The notes under the pieces were generated by a model that did no database searches, had not been told where the DNA came from, and saw nothing but the letters and a program-made list of their open reading frames with translations. A stretch of DNA of 64,000 bases. Origin: Molossus alvarezi. Its lineage: Eukaryota; Chordata; Mammalia; Chiroptera; Molossidae. Positions 24,301 to 33,415 of this stretch are shown one piece after another. The stretch is from positions 84,578,348 to 84,642,347 of the forward strand of contig CM073887.1 of assembly GCA_037176705.1 (NCBI GenBank), read 5' to 3'. The translations under genes and the position numbers were made by a program. Position 1 is the first letter of the stretch. Each line of letters opens with the position of its first letter.

Positions 24301-27300
24301 GAGAAAGAGACAGTCTGTGTTGAAGTTGCAAAGCTGATGGGATGTGACCCTGGAGCTGCTAAGGACACTTTTATCACCACAAGGAAGAATTGCCCCCTAC
24401 CCTCAGGTGGAGGCAAAAAGAGAAGCAGAGCCAAGAGGTAGAGAGAAATCTCTTCCTGATGGTATGGTTTGACTAACCTGGATCCATATATGCTTGAATC
24501 TAGATATGCCTCTAAATTTTTCAGATACATTAAAAAAAAAACAACAACAAACAAACAAAAAAACCTCAACTCCTGTTTTTCTTTTTATAATTGAAAGAAT
24601 TCCAATTCAGTCTGATTAATTACCAAATGTTGCTGTACCTATTGTTCATGGGGCTGCATCCACCCTATAGATTTGGCTCCTGCAGCCACTCACTCCTAGC
24701 AGATGCCCTTCCCACTCTTGGATGCCCTGTTGGCTGTCTCTGGTTTTTCCCACTCTGAGAAGAGCCTCTAGGATACCTGTCTCCCACACATACAGCCTGT
24801 TAAGGCAGATGTTACCTCATCGATGTTGGTGGAGAAACCGGTGTTCTGGAAAACAGGTGCGTTGTCATTTCTGTCTTCCACAATCACCTGAAATTCCTTC
24901 TGCACCTGTGAGGAGAAAAAAAGCCCAGGTAAGCTGAAAAAATGTGGGCTCCTGAGAAAACAAAGTGAGGAGTATCGGGGCAAGAGAGCAAGTTGACACA
25001 GTTTCTCAGGTAGGCAATGTTTGGGGTAATCTTTTATTTGATACAATTTTAAATGCCAGAAAATTTGCAAGTATAGTACACAGAACTACCCATACCCTTC
25101 ATCCAGGTTTGCCCATTGTTTGATTTCTCTCTCTCTTCATTTTTACTAAACCATTTGAGTGTAAATTGCAGACATCATTAGGTCACTTTTAAAAAGTCTA
25201 AAATGTGTCTATTACAAGAATATTCATTTTAGCGTTGTTTGCCATCATGTAAAGCTGTAGACAACCTTAATGTCTGTCAGAACAGACCAGCTAAAGCACC
25301 ATGTTTGGTCTCCATGTTGTAAGTCTCTCTACTCCATAGAGACAGTAAAGAGATGAGGACTCGAGCACAGACCACGCAATGGGCTCCAAAGCTGATAGTT
25401 TAGTGGGCAAGGTAGTTCAAGACAGTGGGATCCCACGTGGGTTTCGGAAAATGCACAAAAAACCACCTTTCTTCTGTGGATGCACATATGTACGTGAACA
25501 CTTGGGGGTCAGTATGAAAGAACACAGTGGCGGTGGACACTTTAGGTGGGGGTGGGCTGGGAGGGTTGGCTGAGGGACTTGACCTTTATCTGCAGTTTTT
25601 GAGATGTTTATAAAAAGAATGTATTCATAAATATCCAAGTCATTGAAATAATTTTTTAAATGGGTGGGGTTTGGGGAATATGTTATAAAGACAAATCCTC
25701 AACTGTCACAGACACACAACACTGTGGCACTTAGAAATATGAGCATCAATACGAATACATTAAACCAAAGGAGTTGAAGGTGATCATCTCAGAGGAATTG
25801 GGTAAGGAGGTATTTGGTATTTGTTTTTTATTAATATGTACATTAATTAATAATATAATTAGTTATGTTTGTAATATAAACAATGTTTAATATAATTAAA
25901 ATAAATGAATAATAAATATAAAATATTTGTAATATTGCATAACAAAAAGTAGACAAATATGCTTTTCATAAAAATAAACATTCAAGCTCTGGCTGGTTTG
26001 GCTCAGCAGTTAGGATGTTGGCCCGCAGACCAGAGAGTCCTGGGTTCGGTTCCTGCTAGGGGCACGTGCCTTGGTTACGGTTCGTTCCCGGCCCCGGTTG
26101 GGGTCATGCCGGTGGCGGCCAGTCAATGTGTCTCTCTCACATCAATGTTTCTCTCTCTCTCTTCCTCCCTCTCTCCCTCCTGCTCTGTCTGAAAATAAAT
26201 GCAAAAATGTACTCAGGTGAGGATAAAAAATAATAATAATAAACATTCAATTCTTTTTGTTAACTGGGGATCTCTCTGCTTGTTTAAGGCAGGGGGCACA
26301 GTCAGGAGTGAGCCCCAGTCCCCTGATCTCTGATCCCTGGACCACCTGCCCATCCATACCCCATGCCAACTCACTGGATTGTTGTGACCGTCGCTCACGG
26401 AGATGGTAACTGTGAACCAGTAGTCTGTCTGCAGCAAGAGGAGAGAATGGACCCAAGGTTAGCACTGACTCAAGGTGAGAGCACAGCCAAGGCACCCACC
26501 ACTGGGACCCTAGCTCCCAGGGCCCTCCTTGTCTCCCTGCCCCCTTCACGGGCCTTCCCCTTCAGGGGCCACTGCCTTTTACCTCATAGTCTAGAGGGCT
26601 GGCCAGCCTCACTTCCCCAGTAGTGTCGATGACATTGAAGAAGTAGGCTTTGGGGCCAGTAATCCCATAGGTCAGAGGGTCCTGGTCCGGGTCCTCGGCT
26701 ACCAACCAGAAGGCCTCAGAACCTGGGGACGGCACAGGGAATGTCCAGGATCCATAGCCACCTCTTGCATGACTGGCCAAGCTGCCCACAAGGCTGGGCT
26801 AGGGGGCCGATTTCTCTGCACCCAAGGCTTCGACTCTTGTGGTCATGGGCATCAAGTTTGGTGGTTATTACTCAGCACCCAATTACAGGCCTTTTGATCA
26901 CAGAATCCTGCTCTCCTTTGGGGGAATGACCCCAACGGCATTGGACTCAGTAGAATGGGCTATTACCCAGTCACCTCCCCTTCCCTGGCCCAGTCTCAGG
27001 ACCTGCCCTCCTGGAATTCCTTGAGACAAGACCAAAGATGGTTGGAGTCAAGGCATCTAGCTGCAACAGCTAAATGCATCCTAGGGTGGGGGGCTGCTGA
27101 AGACCCTCTGGAGGTGCCTGGGTCTTTTCTAAGTCTTCCCTTCACCCTGGGAGCTTGCCCAGAACCTGCCAGGACACTCTACTTAAGTGAGCATCTGCTC
27201 CTGGTCTCCCAGGAGCCTTGGCTCTTTCACTGCATCCCCAGAGAGCACAGATCCATCAAACTCATACCTGCTCCCCAGCCTCATCTCCTTTATCCCATCC

Positions 27301-30300
27301 AACCTTCGCTCAGCCACCTCCAGCACCAGAACTTCCTCTCTCCTCAACCACCCCTTTCATTGTTGGACAGCTGGTCATTAGCAAGGGCTTTCTCCATTTT
27401 CTCAAAATGTATTTCCCTAGAGCTCCCACCCATGGGTCCAGTCTGCACGATTTTTGTCTTCGCACCAATGCAGTCATAAAATATAATTTTAATATATTTT
27501 TCTGGGCCCACGAAGGCAAAAATTCCACAACGGTCACATGCAGCCATGGGGCCCAGCGCCTTGTCTGAGGGTCTCAGAGAACCTGCCCACCTCCTCTTGC
27601 CCATGGCAGCCCTCCAGGGACAGGCTTGGCAGCACACCCCAAGTCTGCTTTGATCAAACAGTCCCAGCTCCTTCAACAACTCCTTGGAAAACGTGGTCAC
27701 AGTTCCTCCCCATCAAGCCCCCTTCCTCCAAGAAGACAACCTGGCCAATGTTCTGCTAAAATGATGTCGAAGTCTACATTATGTTTCCTGGGGTGCACAC
27801 AGTCAATTTAATCACTGCTTTTACCAGCCTATGTGGCTCAGTGGTTGAGCACTGACCCATGCACCAAGAGGTCGTTGGTTCGATTCCCAGTCAGGGCACA
27901 TGCCCAGGTTGTGGGCCTGATCCCCAGGGGCGGGCATATAGGAAGCGGCCAATCAATGTTCTCTCTCATCGATGTTTCTATCTCTCTCTCTCTCTCTCCC
28001 TTTCTCTCTCTCTAAAACCAATAACAAAAAAAATATTTTAATCACTGCTTTTTTTGAGGGGGGGCACTCTGTGTTAAGTGATTAGCTCAGTTATAAATTA
28101 TATCCTGATTCAGACATGTCAAAATGCAAGCAGGTGTGGTCCTTACATCTAAGAAAATACAGGAGGTGGTAGGTGTGTAAATCTTTATCTGTATACACTT
28201 GTCCATGGGCATAGAAAGATGTATCGGGGAGGAAACTGCCTTTTGAAACATCTGCCTGGAAAAAAATTAAGTGTAACAAATAAATCAATAAGAGCTACAA
28301 TAATAAAATACATAGAGTAGGTCTTTGTATATTAAGAATTATATGTTTGTCACTAAACTCAACTTGACATTTAAAATACCATAATTCAGAAGAGGTGGTC
28401 GTGGGGGAGAGATAAATCACAGAACTTATATGCATGTGTATGCATGAACAATGGGCATGGACAACAAAGCTGGGGACAGGGCAGGGAGGGGGGGTGAGGG
28501 AGGAATCAGTGGGGGAAAAAGGAGAAACATCTGTAACAAAAATAAATTAATTAATTTAAAAATAAATAAATAAAATAAAATAAAATACCATAATTCTAGA
28601 TTTTTTTAAAAAGTCTATCTGACAACATTAAACTATTGCACAGCCCTGGCCGTCCAAACTTTGGCTCAGTGGTTGGAGTGTTGGCCTGCAGACCAGAGAG
28701 TCCTGGGTTCGGTTCCCACCAGGGGCACATACCAAAAAACAAACAAACAAACAAAAAACTATTGCAGTGTTAGTGTCAGGAACACTGGTTTTGTGTAGGG
28801 AGGAAGGACGGGAGTGACTAGAAGGGGCAGAAGAGAGGACTGAGTCCTGATCCAGCAGTGGTTCTGTGTGAGTGCAGTGTGCTTTTCTGTACATATATCA
28901 CACAAGCATCCCCCGCTTTTCCAAAGTTTGCCTTATGCCACTTCAGTTTTATGAAAGACCTACATTAGTACCTGTTTTTGCTAACCAAAAGAAATCCGAG
29001 GATGATTTTCACTTTTATGAAAAAAAAGGCAAAAAGCAACAATAGCGTTCAGCATCGGTTTATCAGCAGCCGTTGCAGAGGCAGCGCGCACCCCACAGCA
29101 GAGGCCCCGCGAGCTCCTTCCTGGGACCCACACCCGGCATCTCAGCGTCAGGCCCCACAGCTTTGAACTGTGTCTGAGCAGCCACACCTCATCTCAATTT
29201 ATTGTGTATCCATTAGTAAGAGGTGTTCTAAGGCATCAGAAAAGCCTAAGAGAGTTAGTAAGGGTGTTATGCCTAGTATAAAACTGAACATAATTTCGTG
29301 TTTTGATCATGATAATGAAATAAAGACATTGTACATGCATTGGATTTGGGGTCTGGGAATGCTCAGAAAAATTTCCGTATAAACTAATGATAATTGTTTC
29401 TTTGCTTAATGCCATTTCAGCTTAGGAAAGGTTTCATAGCAACACTCTACTTTTGGATAGTGGGGGAAATCTGTACTTCAAAATAAAAAGCCTAAATAAC
29501 ATTTCTTTAAAAATCTGACTGGAAATGCTTTCACAATGCAAGAGAGCTGTAGACTTCATCTCAGGAAGGAGGAAATTATCCTTTGGTTTAGAGCAGCCAT
29601 GTGCTTATAAAAGAGCAAAAGATCCTCATCTGGTCTGGCTGAAAAGGAGGGATGTGTGCTGCTCCCAACAATAAAGTATGTAGCTTCCAGGGAGTCTGCA
29701 GGGGCAGAGCATGCAGGAGTCACGGGCTGGGGAGGGGAGGAGGCAGGCAGGAGGCAGGCAGGAGGCAGGGAGCCCGACCCAGAGTACACATTCCCTTGAT
29801 GACAGTGAATAGTGGCTTCCTGCAATCATCTCCTCCCTTCTCCCCAAACCTTCAGTAAAGGCTGGAGCTGGCCAGGGAGAAGGAGGAAGGAACAATAGTT
29901 AAGCCACAACCACTAAAAGAAGATACACAAGAGCAGCCTCTGAAACTGGGATGGGGACTCAAGCTGTTTAATTTAGACTTTAAAGGATTGGTTACCCTGG
30001 AGAACAGAGATCTTGACGGCATTTGGGTTAATTATATTTGTGACATTTGTTTGAAGCTGTGTGTGTGTTTAAATGTGACCAAACAACTATGAAAATATAT
30101 GTAAATATCATTACTATGTATATGTTACTTCTCTGTTTTACAAAGAACATTCATAAATATTAAATAGTTTAACCTCAGTCCAGTCCTCCAGGGAAGATTG
30201 TGTCATCTCGGAGTGTAATGAATGAGACTATCACCTTCCTCATCCTGGGCTCTAAACCTTTGCTAATATAACACTTAATAGACTTTCCTGTCCTGGCAAC

Positions 30301-31703
30301 CACATCCAAACAGATGTGGCCTTTATGGCTACAATGCCCATCCCCCATCCTTTCCTCCTGTACCTATAACCAGGGTTTTGAATCCCAGGATAGATTCTGG
30401 GTAGACCTCTGATGCAGTCTTTTGCTTCATCTAGTAGCTTTAGCTACCTGGGATCCCAATTCTGATTCTCCTGACTGTAAAATGTCCCTCAATATTCACA
30501 CTCCCTTTCTCTCAGACTCACGGAGCCCTGGATTTTTAGCAAAGCACATAGCCAACCAGAATAAAGACCACATTTCTCAGGTTCCTTTGCAGCTAGGTGT
30601 GAGCATGTGACAAAGTTGTAGCCATTGAGATGTGAGCAGAAGTAACGTGGAAAATCTGAAGCTTGTCCGATGAGAAAGGGAGGAACCCCCTTAGCCCTTT
30701 CTCCTCCAGCTGGTTAGAATGGGGTGTAACATGAGCCACCTTAGACCATGTAGATGAGGGCCAAACCCTAGGGAAGGCAGAGCAGGAACATCCTGATGGA
30801 ACAGAGCCTTCAACAGCCCTGGCCTTGCAGCTCCAGACCACTTTGTCATAGAATAATAACCCCTAACCTTGCTAACACCTCTGTTTTGGGTCATTATGCA
30901 CAGCTGACCCTAAATCCTTATGAATACAGTCATCAATCATTTTTGCTTCCCCACACCATATCCTACCCACTGGGGATGTAGTATCCAGCCCTTATGGCTT
31001 CATCTGAAACAATGTTTCCAAATGTCATTCATTCCTGTACACTGCCACAATCCTTACCATATCCACGTCTCATTATTTATGACCCTTCTTTTAATCAATT
31101 TACTATTTCATGTCAATGCATTTATTTTAAAAACAAGCATTAGATTGCTACTGTAAATGGAAAACCCATCTTATTTGCTGTAGATACAAGGTAACTCTAC
31201 AAAAGCCACAAGAGCAAAACGAAGGTGTTAACATCTGGCCAGATGTGGTGAGGGGCTCTGAACCTTAAGCCTGCTCTCTGTTTGAAAAAAAAAAAGCAGG
31301 GATGGAAGGAAATTAGCCATTGTAAGAGGTGTAAGAGGAATAATGGGACCAATGGATACTTTCTCTTTGGGGAAACCCGAAAGACAAAAAGAGATGGGAA
31401 GCAGGAGGACCATTCTTATGTGAGTCTGGATCATGCGATGCTGTGTGAGGACCCTTTACCCAAATGCTGAAGAGGCTAAAACAAATTTCTGGAACAAACT
31501 CACTTCAGATCACCTTTGCCCATGGCATGCCCTGGAGCTGCAGGATGAGGAGCAAGCCCACCTGGGAGCCCCCAGGACCCTCTTGTGGGTAAGGGCTTGG
31601 CCCAATCTGGACATAGGAGATGGTTACTCACCCACAGGTAGGTCCTCGGGCAGGGTCACTACCGTCATGTTGGATAGGAATGTAGGAGCCACATTGGCTG
31701 CCA
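5285..31703 (-). CDS. CDHR2: Cadherin-related family member 2 (protocadherin-24), 30 coding exons; signal-peptide exon not located
   Basis: CDHR2 is a calcium-dependent brush-border protocadherin. It pairs with CDHR5 and, through harmonin/USH1C, MYO7B and ANKS4B, links and orders microvilli tips (family knowledge). Coding exons in transcript order, high to low: 31632-31703, 26583-26722, 26375-26428, 24816-24905, 22897-22986, 22167-22292, 21937-22083, 21778-21853, 21563-21678, 21215-21448, 20102-20257, 19857-20018, 19521-19582, 19055-19298, 16870-17109, 14467-14536, 13702-14307, 12847-12918, 12399-12448, 10742-10893, 10483-10591, 10303-10391, 9803-9871, 9618-9695, 9463-9523, 9247-9371, 8601-8714, 8439-8519, 8104-8161, 5285-5422 (stop 5285-5287). 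They sum to 3,881 nt, phases join throughout, and no stop or frameshift was seen. About 1,293 residues are present; a ~17-residue leader is missing, which fits the human length of 1,310. Two introns use GC donors. Confidence 0.95.
5423..8103 (-). other. CDHR2: CDHR2 last intron (GC-AG) and its contents
   Basis: A 2.7-kb intron. It holds a CA-rich microsatellite at about 6109-6141 and a MIR-like fragment at 6405-6525 (the CTTGGGCAAGTCA...CCTCAGTT pattern). The rest is unique-looking sequence. Start and end are set by the GC donor at 8103-8102 and the CAG acceptor at 5425-5423. Confidence 0.75.
6405..6525 (+). repeat. MIR fragment
   Basis: Matches the MIR core and tail pattern: GAGTTCTAGTCTGC..., CTTGGGCAAGTCA, then CCTCAGTT. 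Old and diverged. Confidence 0.55.
8254..8412 (+). repeat. Degenerate CAC/CAT trinucleotide array in CDHR2 intron
   Basis: About 155 bp of CAC, CAT and CTC triplets with few interruptions. The plus strand is a spurious poly-His frame. It lies wholly in the 277-bp intron between the exons at 8439 and 8161, starting 27 bases after the donor in transcript sense. Confidence 0.9.
8740..9145 (-). repeat. Two MIR-type fragments
   Basis: Each part has the reverse MIR pattern: a CATTTTATGTGCCAGACA or ACTGTGTGCCCAGTGC start, a CCATTTTGCAGA or CATTCTGCAGATGAG centre, and a trailing AGACTCAGGGAGAG or similar. They fill the intron between the tail and transmembrane exons of CDHR2. Confidence 0.6.
9247..9371 (-). 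CDS. CDHR2: CDHR2 transmembrane exon
   Basis: It encodes GSQQSQESDLPKLL and then a ~23-residue hydrophobic helix starting SVIIGLGVALLLV, followed by CTRK as a stop-transfer signal. The split codon AG|C with the next exon restores RKSYHRKL. This is the single membrane anchor of a type I protein. Confidence 0.93.
9463..10893 (-). CDS. CDHR2: CDHR2 membrane-proximal extracellular exons
   Basis: Six exons: 10742-10893, 10483-10591, 10303-10391, 9803-9871, 9618-9695 and 9463-9523. They carry the last cadherin repeat (ARDNDSGSNG...TSLDSTLQGTYQVTVQAQD) and the membrane-adjacent domain (ATRTTVYIVDIKDIE...YLDAYFVF, MIRDDQDSLTQLLQLGL). The donor at 10303 is GC|GTAGGT, which keeps the EIKAALAQ frame. 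Confidence 0.9.
10894..12398 (-). other. CDHR2: CDHR2 intron: MIR remnants and a SINE
   Basis: It contains short MIR-like pieces around 11165-11205 and 11440-11530, the SINE at 11800-12054, and otherwise unremarkable sequence. Confidence 0.6.
11800..12054 (+). mobile_element. Ves-type SINE, older copy with (ATAC)n tail
   Basis: The GCCCTGGCCAGTTTGCTCAG head, GGTTCAATTGCC box B and Ves body end in ATAAACATACATACATAC. A short AAAGAATT / AAAGGAATT duplication flanks it. Confidence 0.85.
12399..17109 (-). CDS. CDHR2: CDHR2 mid-ectodomain cadherin repeats
   Basis: Exons 16870-17109, 14467-14536, 13702-14307 (606 nt, the largest), 12847-12918 and 12399-12448. Cadherin linkers visible are DINDNLPVF, EDVNDEPPTL and EDINDNAPYF, with DXD-type AHDDDQPGTN and AWDADQTEANN calcium motifs. 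The linker DVNDE departs from the usual DXNDN. Confidence 0.92.
13030..13640. repeat. Cluster of MIR-type fragments
   Basis: A reverse fragment at about 13070-13160, a forward one at about 13200-13385 (CTGTGCCTCAGTTTCCTCATCTATAAAA) and a reverse one at about 13450-13635 (TGCTGTGTGCCAAGCACTG...). They fill the intron between the 606-nt exon and the next CDHR2 exon. Confidence 0.6.
15255..15551 (-). mobile_element. Ves-type SINE with expanded (GA)n tract
   Basis: Reverse orientation. It ends with ...CTAAGCCAAACTAGCCAGGGCA, and the flanks carry a perfect 15-bp duplication CTTTCAGCTTTTTCT at 15240-15254 and 15552-15566. The normal CT-rich tail has grown into an uninterrupted (GA)n of about 50 bp at 15333-15381. 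Confidence 0.93.
15606..16080 (+). mobile_element. Ves-type SINE (GTTGAGTGTCGACC subfamily), split by a second SINE
   Basis: Head GCCCGACCGGTGTGGCTCAG, body with CACCAAGAAGTCGC and GGGCACACGCCCAGGTTGTGGG. The flanking duplication TTTAAAAACAAAGCC at about 15589-15603 reappears at 16081-16094, beyond the inserted element at 15841-16067. Confidence 0.88.
15841..16067 (-). mobile_element. Ves-type SINE nested in the tail of another SINE
   Basis: A reverse full-length copy (...GCCAAACCGGCCAGGGC at its 5' end) sits in the A/T-rich tail of the SINE at 15606. An AAAAAAATTTTTTTAAA duplication lies on both sides. Confidence 0.9.
16545..16725 (-). repeat. MIR fragment
   Basis: Reads AATATTTACTGAGTGCCTTC, CAAGCACT, CCATTTTACAGATGAGGAA and CACACAGCCAGGGAGCC, the reverse MIRb/MIRc pattern. 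Confidence 0.65.
17580..17885 (+). repeat. LINE-2 3' fragment
   Basis: Matches the L2 3' end: GGGCCTTTGCACATGCTGT, then CTGAGGGCAGAATT, then GCTTAGTAGGTGCTCAACAAATG. Confidence 0.65.
18785..18970 (-). repeat. MIR fragment
   Basis: Contains GTGCCAAGCACTCTACATA, a GGGGAAACAGAGGCCCAGAG centre and the CCTCATGGCCACACAAC end of reverse MIR. Confidence 0.65.
19055..20257 (-). CDS. CDHR2: CDHR2 cadherin-repeat exons (ecto-domain centre)
   Basis: Exons 20102-20257, 19857-20018, 19521-19582 and 19055-19298. They encode GSNGTFLLSLGGPDAAAF, the linker RDINDHRPTFPQ, AFDPDTGEGGRITYSLLPGNG, and LDINDNKPVISGSYNIFVQE. All splice sites are GT-AG and phases join. Confidence 0.93.
20545..21115 (+). repeat. G-depleted degenerate CCA/CAY-rich tract
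   Basis: About 570 bp of the intron between the exons at 21215 and 20257 contain very few G on the plus strand. The text is built from shifting ACCA, CACC, CATCC and CAATACC words. It resembles a decayed trinucleotide array of the same flavour as 8254-8412. In the CDHR2 transcript the tract is almost C-free. Confidence 0.75.
21215..22292 (-). CDS. CDHR2: CDHR2 cadherin-repeat exons (N-terminal third)
   Basis: Exons 22167-22292, 21937-22083, 21778-21853, 21563-21678 and 21215-21448. They encode VIPSTEDSKYLFRILSNGSI, SISVVDKADLDPQFVRELY, VEAVDRDKGINDRVTY, GWFDIGPDGVIRV, TDINDHKPEFFNCSLPNC and VVYDPDK. The 21215 exon ends AAG|GCAAGT, a GC donor that keeps DPDK|GSNG in frame. Confidence 0.93.
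22330..22480 (+). repeat. MIR fragment
   Basis: TCACTTAACTTCTCTGAGCC then TCAGTTTCTGAGCC is the forward MIR tail pattern. It lies in a 604-bp CDHR2 intron with nothing else recognised. Confidence 0.5.
22897..26722 (-). CDS. CDHR2: CDHR2 first cadherin repeats
   Basis: Exons 26583-26722, 26375-26428, 24816-24905 and 22897-22986. They encode SEAFWLVAEDPDQDPLTYG, TDYWFTVTISVSDGHNNP, VQKEFQVIVEDRNDNAPVF and TLPVGSLVFSVLAKDKD. EDRNDNAPVF is the first inter-repeat calcium linker. Confidence 0.93.
23420..24025 (+). repeat. LINE-2 3' fragment
   Basis: A long L2-like stretch: CAGAACCTTTGCATCTGCTG, CCCCTGCCTGGAGCATC, GTTCTCTGCTCAGATGTCAC and the end GCGCCTGGCACGTAGTTGG. Confidence 0.7.
24100..24535 (+). 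repeat. Probable ancient LTR or other dispersed repeat
   Basis: Contains GCCAATGAGAGTCAGCCCTG, AGCTGATGGGATGTGACCC and a GAAGCAGAGCCAAGAGGTAG segment typical of old mammalian LTR-type repeats. I cannot name the family. Confidence 0.35.
25060..25650 (+). repeat. Old L1 3'-end fragment
   Basis: The segments ACAAGAATATTCATTTTAGC, GACAACCTTAATGTCTGTC and the closing AGATGTTTATAAAAAGAATG follow the layout of old L1 3' ends. Confidence 0.5.
25986..26238 (+). mobile_element. Ves-type SINE
   Basis: GCTCTGGCTGGTTTGGCTCAG head, full body, CT-rich stretch and GAAAATAAATGCAAAAATG tail. ATAAACATTCAA is duplicated at 25974-25985 and 26239-26250. Confidence 0.92.
27823..28036 (+). mobile_element. Ves-type SINE (GTTGAGCACTGACC subfamily)
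   Basis: ACCAGCCTATGTGGCTCAG head, CACCAAGAGGTCGTTGG, then GCCCAGGTTGTGGGC and a CT-rich tail. The duplication TTTAATCACTGCTTTT flanks it at about 27807-27822 and 28037-28052. Confidence 0.9.
28641..28755 (+). mobile_element. Head-only SINE insertion
   Basis: Only the tRNA-like head (GCCCTGGCC...GGTTCGGTTCCC) up to GGGGCACATACC is present, followed directly by an A-rich tail (AAAAAACAAACAAAC). A perfect AAACTATTGCA duplication lies at 28630-28640 and 28756-28766, so the short form inserted as such and is not a later deletion of a full copy at the ends. Confidence 0.88.
28907..29470 (+). mobile_element. Tigger-like DNA transposon remnant
   Basis: The ends are inverted: CAAGCATCCCCCGCTTTTCC at the left and the complement of CAGATTTCCCCCACTATCC at the right. 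An internal plus-strand stretch at about 29205-29330 reads SKASEKPKRVSKGVMPSIKL, similar to the N-terminal DNA-binding start of pogo/Tigger transposases. The rest of the transposase is gone. The family assignment is by pattern only. Confidence 0.5.
30560..30880 (+). repeat. Unassigned old dispersed repeat
   Basis: Phrases such as TTTGCAGCTAGGTGTGAGCA, ATTGAGATGTGAGCAGAAGT and GGCAGAGCAGGAACA recur in many mammalian introns. I cannot name the family with confidence. Confidence 0.35.
31632..31703 (-). CDS. CDHR2: CDHR2 exon encoding the mature N-terminus
   Basis: Acceptor ...CCTACAG|TGGCAGCC. It encodes VAANVAPTFLSNMTVVTLPE and DLPVG, joining in phase to SEAFWLV. The first base of its first codon must come from a phase-1 donor in the unlocated signal-peptide exon. 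Confidence 0.92.
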
Positions 31704-33189
31704 CTGTAGGAACATAAGAGTACTGAAATATCTGAACACCCCTGTGAAGACTGAACCCCTATCTGGCCCCGTGGGTACCCACACCAGTCCTGCTGGCCAA
31801 TCTTTAGTCCAGCTCACCCGCCTGGGGTGATTCCTCCCCAAACTTCCCCAGGGCAGCCAGCCAGAGGGTTGGGTCATAAAAGCTGGTGTTTACTGATGAG
31901 GGAGCCCCTCCCTTCTGGAGGGTTCTGCCGAGGGTCCTCAGGTTAGTGCTGCTCTGGCAGGGAAGGGGAGACACCCACCAGACATAACAAGGGAAGGAAG
32001 TAGTAGGCAGTACAGCCATGTCCTCGCCATCACATCTGGAGGGTCCTGCAAGAATAGGCATCATGGAAGAGGCACCCGTACCCAGGCCTTCTTCCTGAAG
32101 TAGACCCCCATCTGACCCAGGCCCACCCATCATCATCATTCAGTGGTTCTCCCCAGATCACTATCACCCTCTGCCCATTTTCCAGATGTTCCAGGGTAAG
32201 AGGGAGTCACAGGGAACCAAAGGGGAGAGCAGAGTAGCTGAGCCTGGTCCAGAGCCCCTGAGACAGACCTTGAACTTGACCTCAGAGTTCAGAGCCCACT
32301 GTGTAGCAGGCACTGATCCAAGCACATTAGAAGCATACTCTCGGTATTTCTACAACTATGACTTGACTGCTAAGAAACTAAGGCTGAGAGAGTAAGGGGA
32401 TTGCCTGAGGCTACACAGAAAATTGATGACAAGACCATGCTCTGAACACAGATGCTTTGGACACAGAATTCATTCCTTCAACCACTGCACTATTCTCCCT
32501 ATTTGAGGTGCTCAGTTCACAGACCTGAGAAACAGCAGCCTCACTGGGCATTGCCTCCCTTCTCTGATCTGTTTCTTCATCTGTAAGACAGGAAAGATGA
32601 CTCTAATAGGTGATGGGGGGAGGGGAATAGGGTGAATGAGAATAAAATGTGCCAGCTCAGTGCCTGATCCACAAATTCAAACCCCTTCCTTCTGCATCCT
32701 GCAGGGCCATCTTCACTTTAGCACTGCTACAGTCAGTCCAGTCACCGAAACTGCTCCAGTCTCTCTGCTGTGCCCATCACCATGCCTGTGCTCTGAGACT
32801 GACTCCAGAGGTCAGAGACAGGGTGGGCCATGTGTGAATGAAGCCAAGGACTGTATTTCTGATCACTCCCTGCAGTGTGACTCTAACCAGTGCCCCTTGA
32901 GAAGTGGCTATAAAAGCTGCTGGCTTGCCAAGGTCCCCAGAGATAATAGCTGGGGACAGCCTATGTGCTGGACAGTAGGGCTACACTCAGCCAGGTTGGA
33001 AAATGCAGATGGACCCAGCTTCTCAGGAGAATGAATAAGTCCTCAGTCCTCAGAATCATGTGTGTTGAGCCACAGTCCTCAGTGAGATGAACGCCATGCT
33101 GTTGTAGGTGCTGGTGTAACAGGTCAAGTACAGTGACTGAGGCAGTCCTCGAGCTGGCCAGAGAGGCAGGGGTGGGACAGAACAACAGT

Positions 33190-33415
33190 TCAGTTTGGGG
33201 TAGAGATGGCAGTGGGGATGGAAGTGGGGATGGTGGTGGTGAGAGGTAAGTATGGACACCTTGGTAATGTTTGTGATGACAAGGGTAAAGAGGCAGATGG
33301 AGCTGGTGGTAGTGTTGCTGGTTGTGAGGTGGAGATGATGGTGCTGGCAGGCCCACAGCAGTGATGCAGTGGAGGTGGGTGTTGGTGATGGTGGTAGGTG
33401 CTGGCGTCCACCGTG
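33190..33415 (+). repeat. Degenerate GGTGRTG array (CAC-type, opposite strand)
   Basis: About 220 bp dominated by GGTGGTG, GGATGG, GTTGGTGATG and similar words with scarce C. It is the complement type of the arrays at 8254 and 20545. Confidence 0.7.

Larger units (their letters stand above)
26723..31631 (-). other. CDHR2: CDHR2 first large intron in view, repeat-bearing
   Basis: 4.9 kb between the mature N-terminus exon and the first cadherin exon. It holds SINEs at 27823 and 28641, a Tigger-like DNA transposon at 28907-29470, a GGCAGGCAGGA minisatellite of about three units at 29735-29770, and an unassigned old repeat at about 30560-30880. The rest shows no exon-like feature. Confidence 0.6.

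Noticed and set aside
27344..27700. 119-codon minus-strand frame in a CDHR2 intron
   Set aside because: Not recognised, with no acceptor or donor in phase with CDHR2 exons, no poly(A) tail and no domain. It may be a decayed retrocopy but I cannot support that.
28380..28590. Purine-rich stretch ending in AATAAATAAATAAA as a young L1 3' end
   Set aside because: The G-rich part and A-rich tail fit loosely, but I could not find L1 landmark words or a target duplication.
31804..31876. ATG at 31874 (minus) with a GTGAGC donor as the missing CDHR2 leader exon
   Set aside because: The encoded MTQPSGWLPWG is not a signal peptide, and the donor phase does not fit the phase-1 requirement of the next exon.
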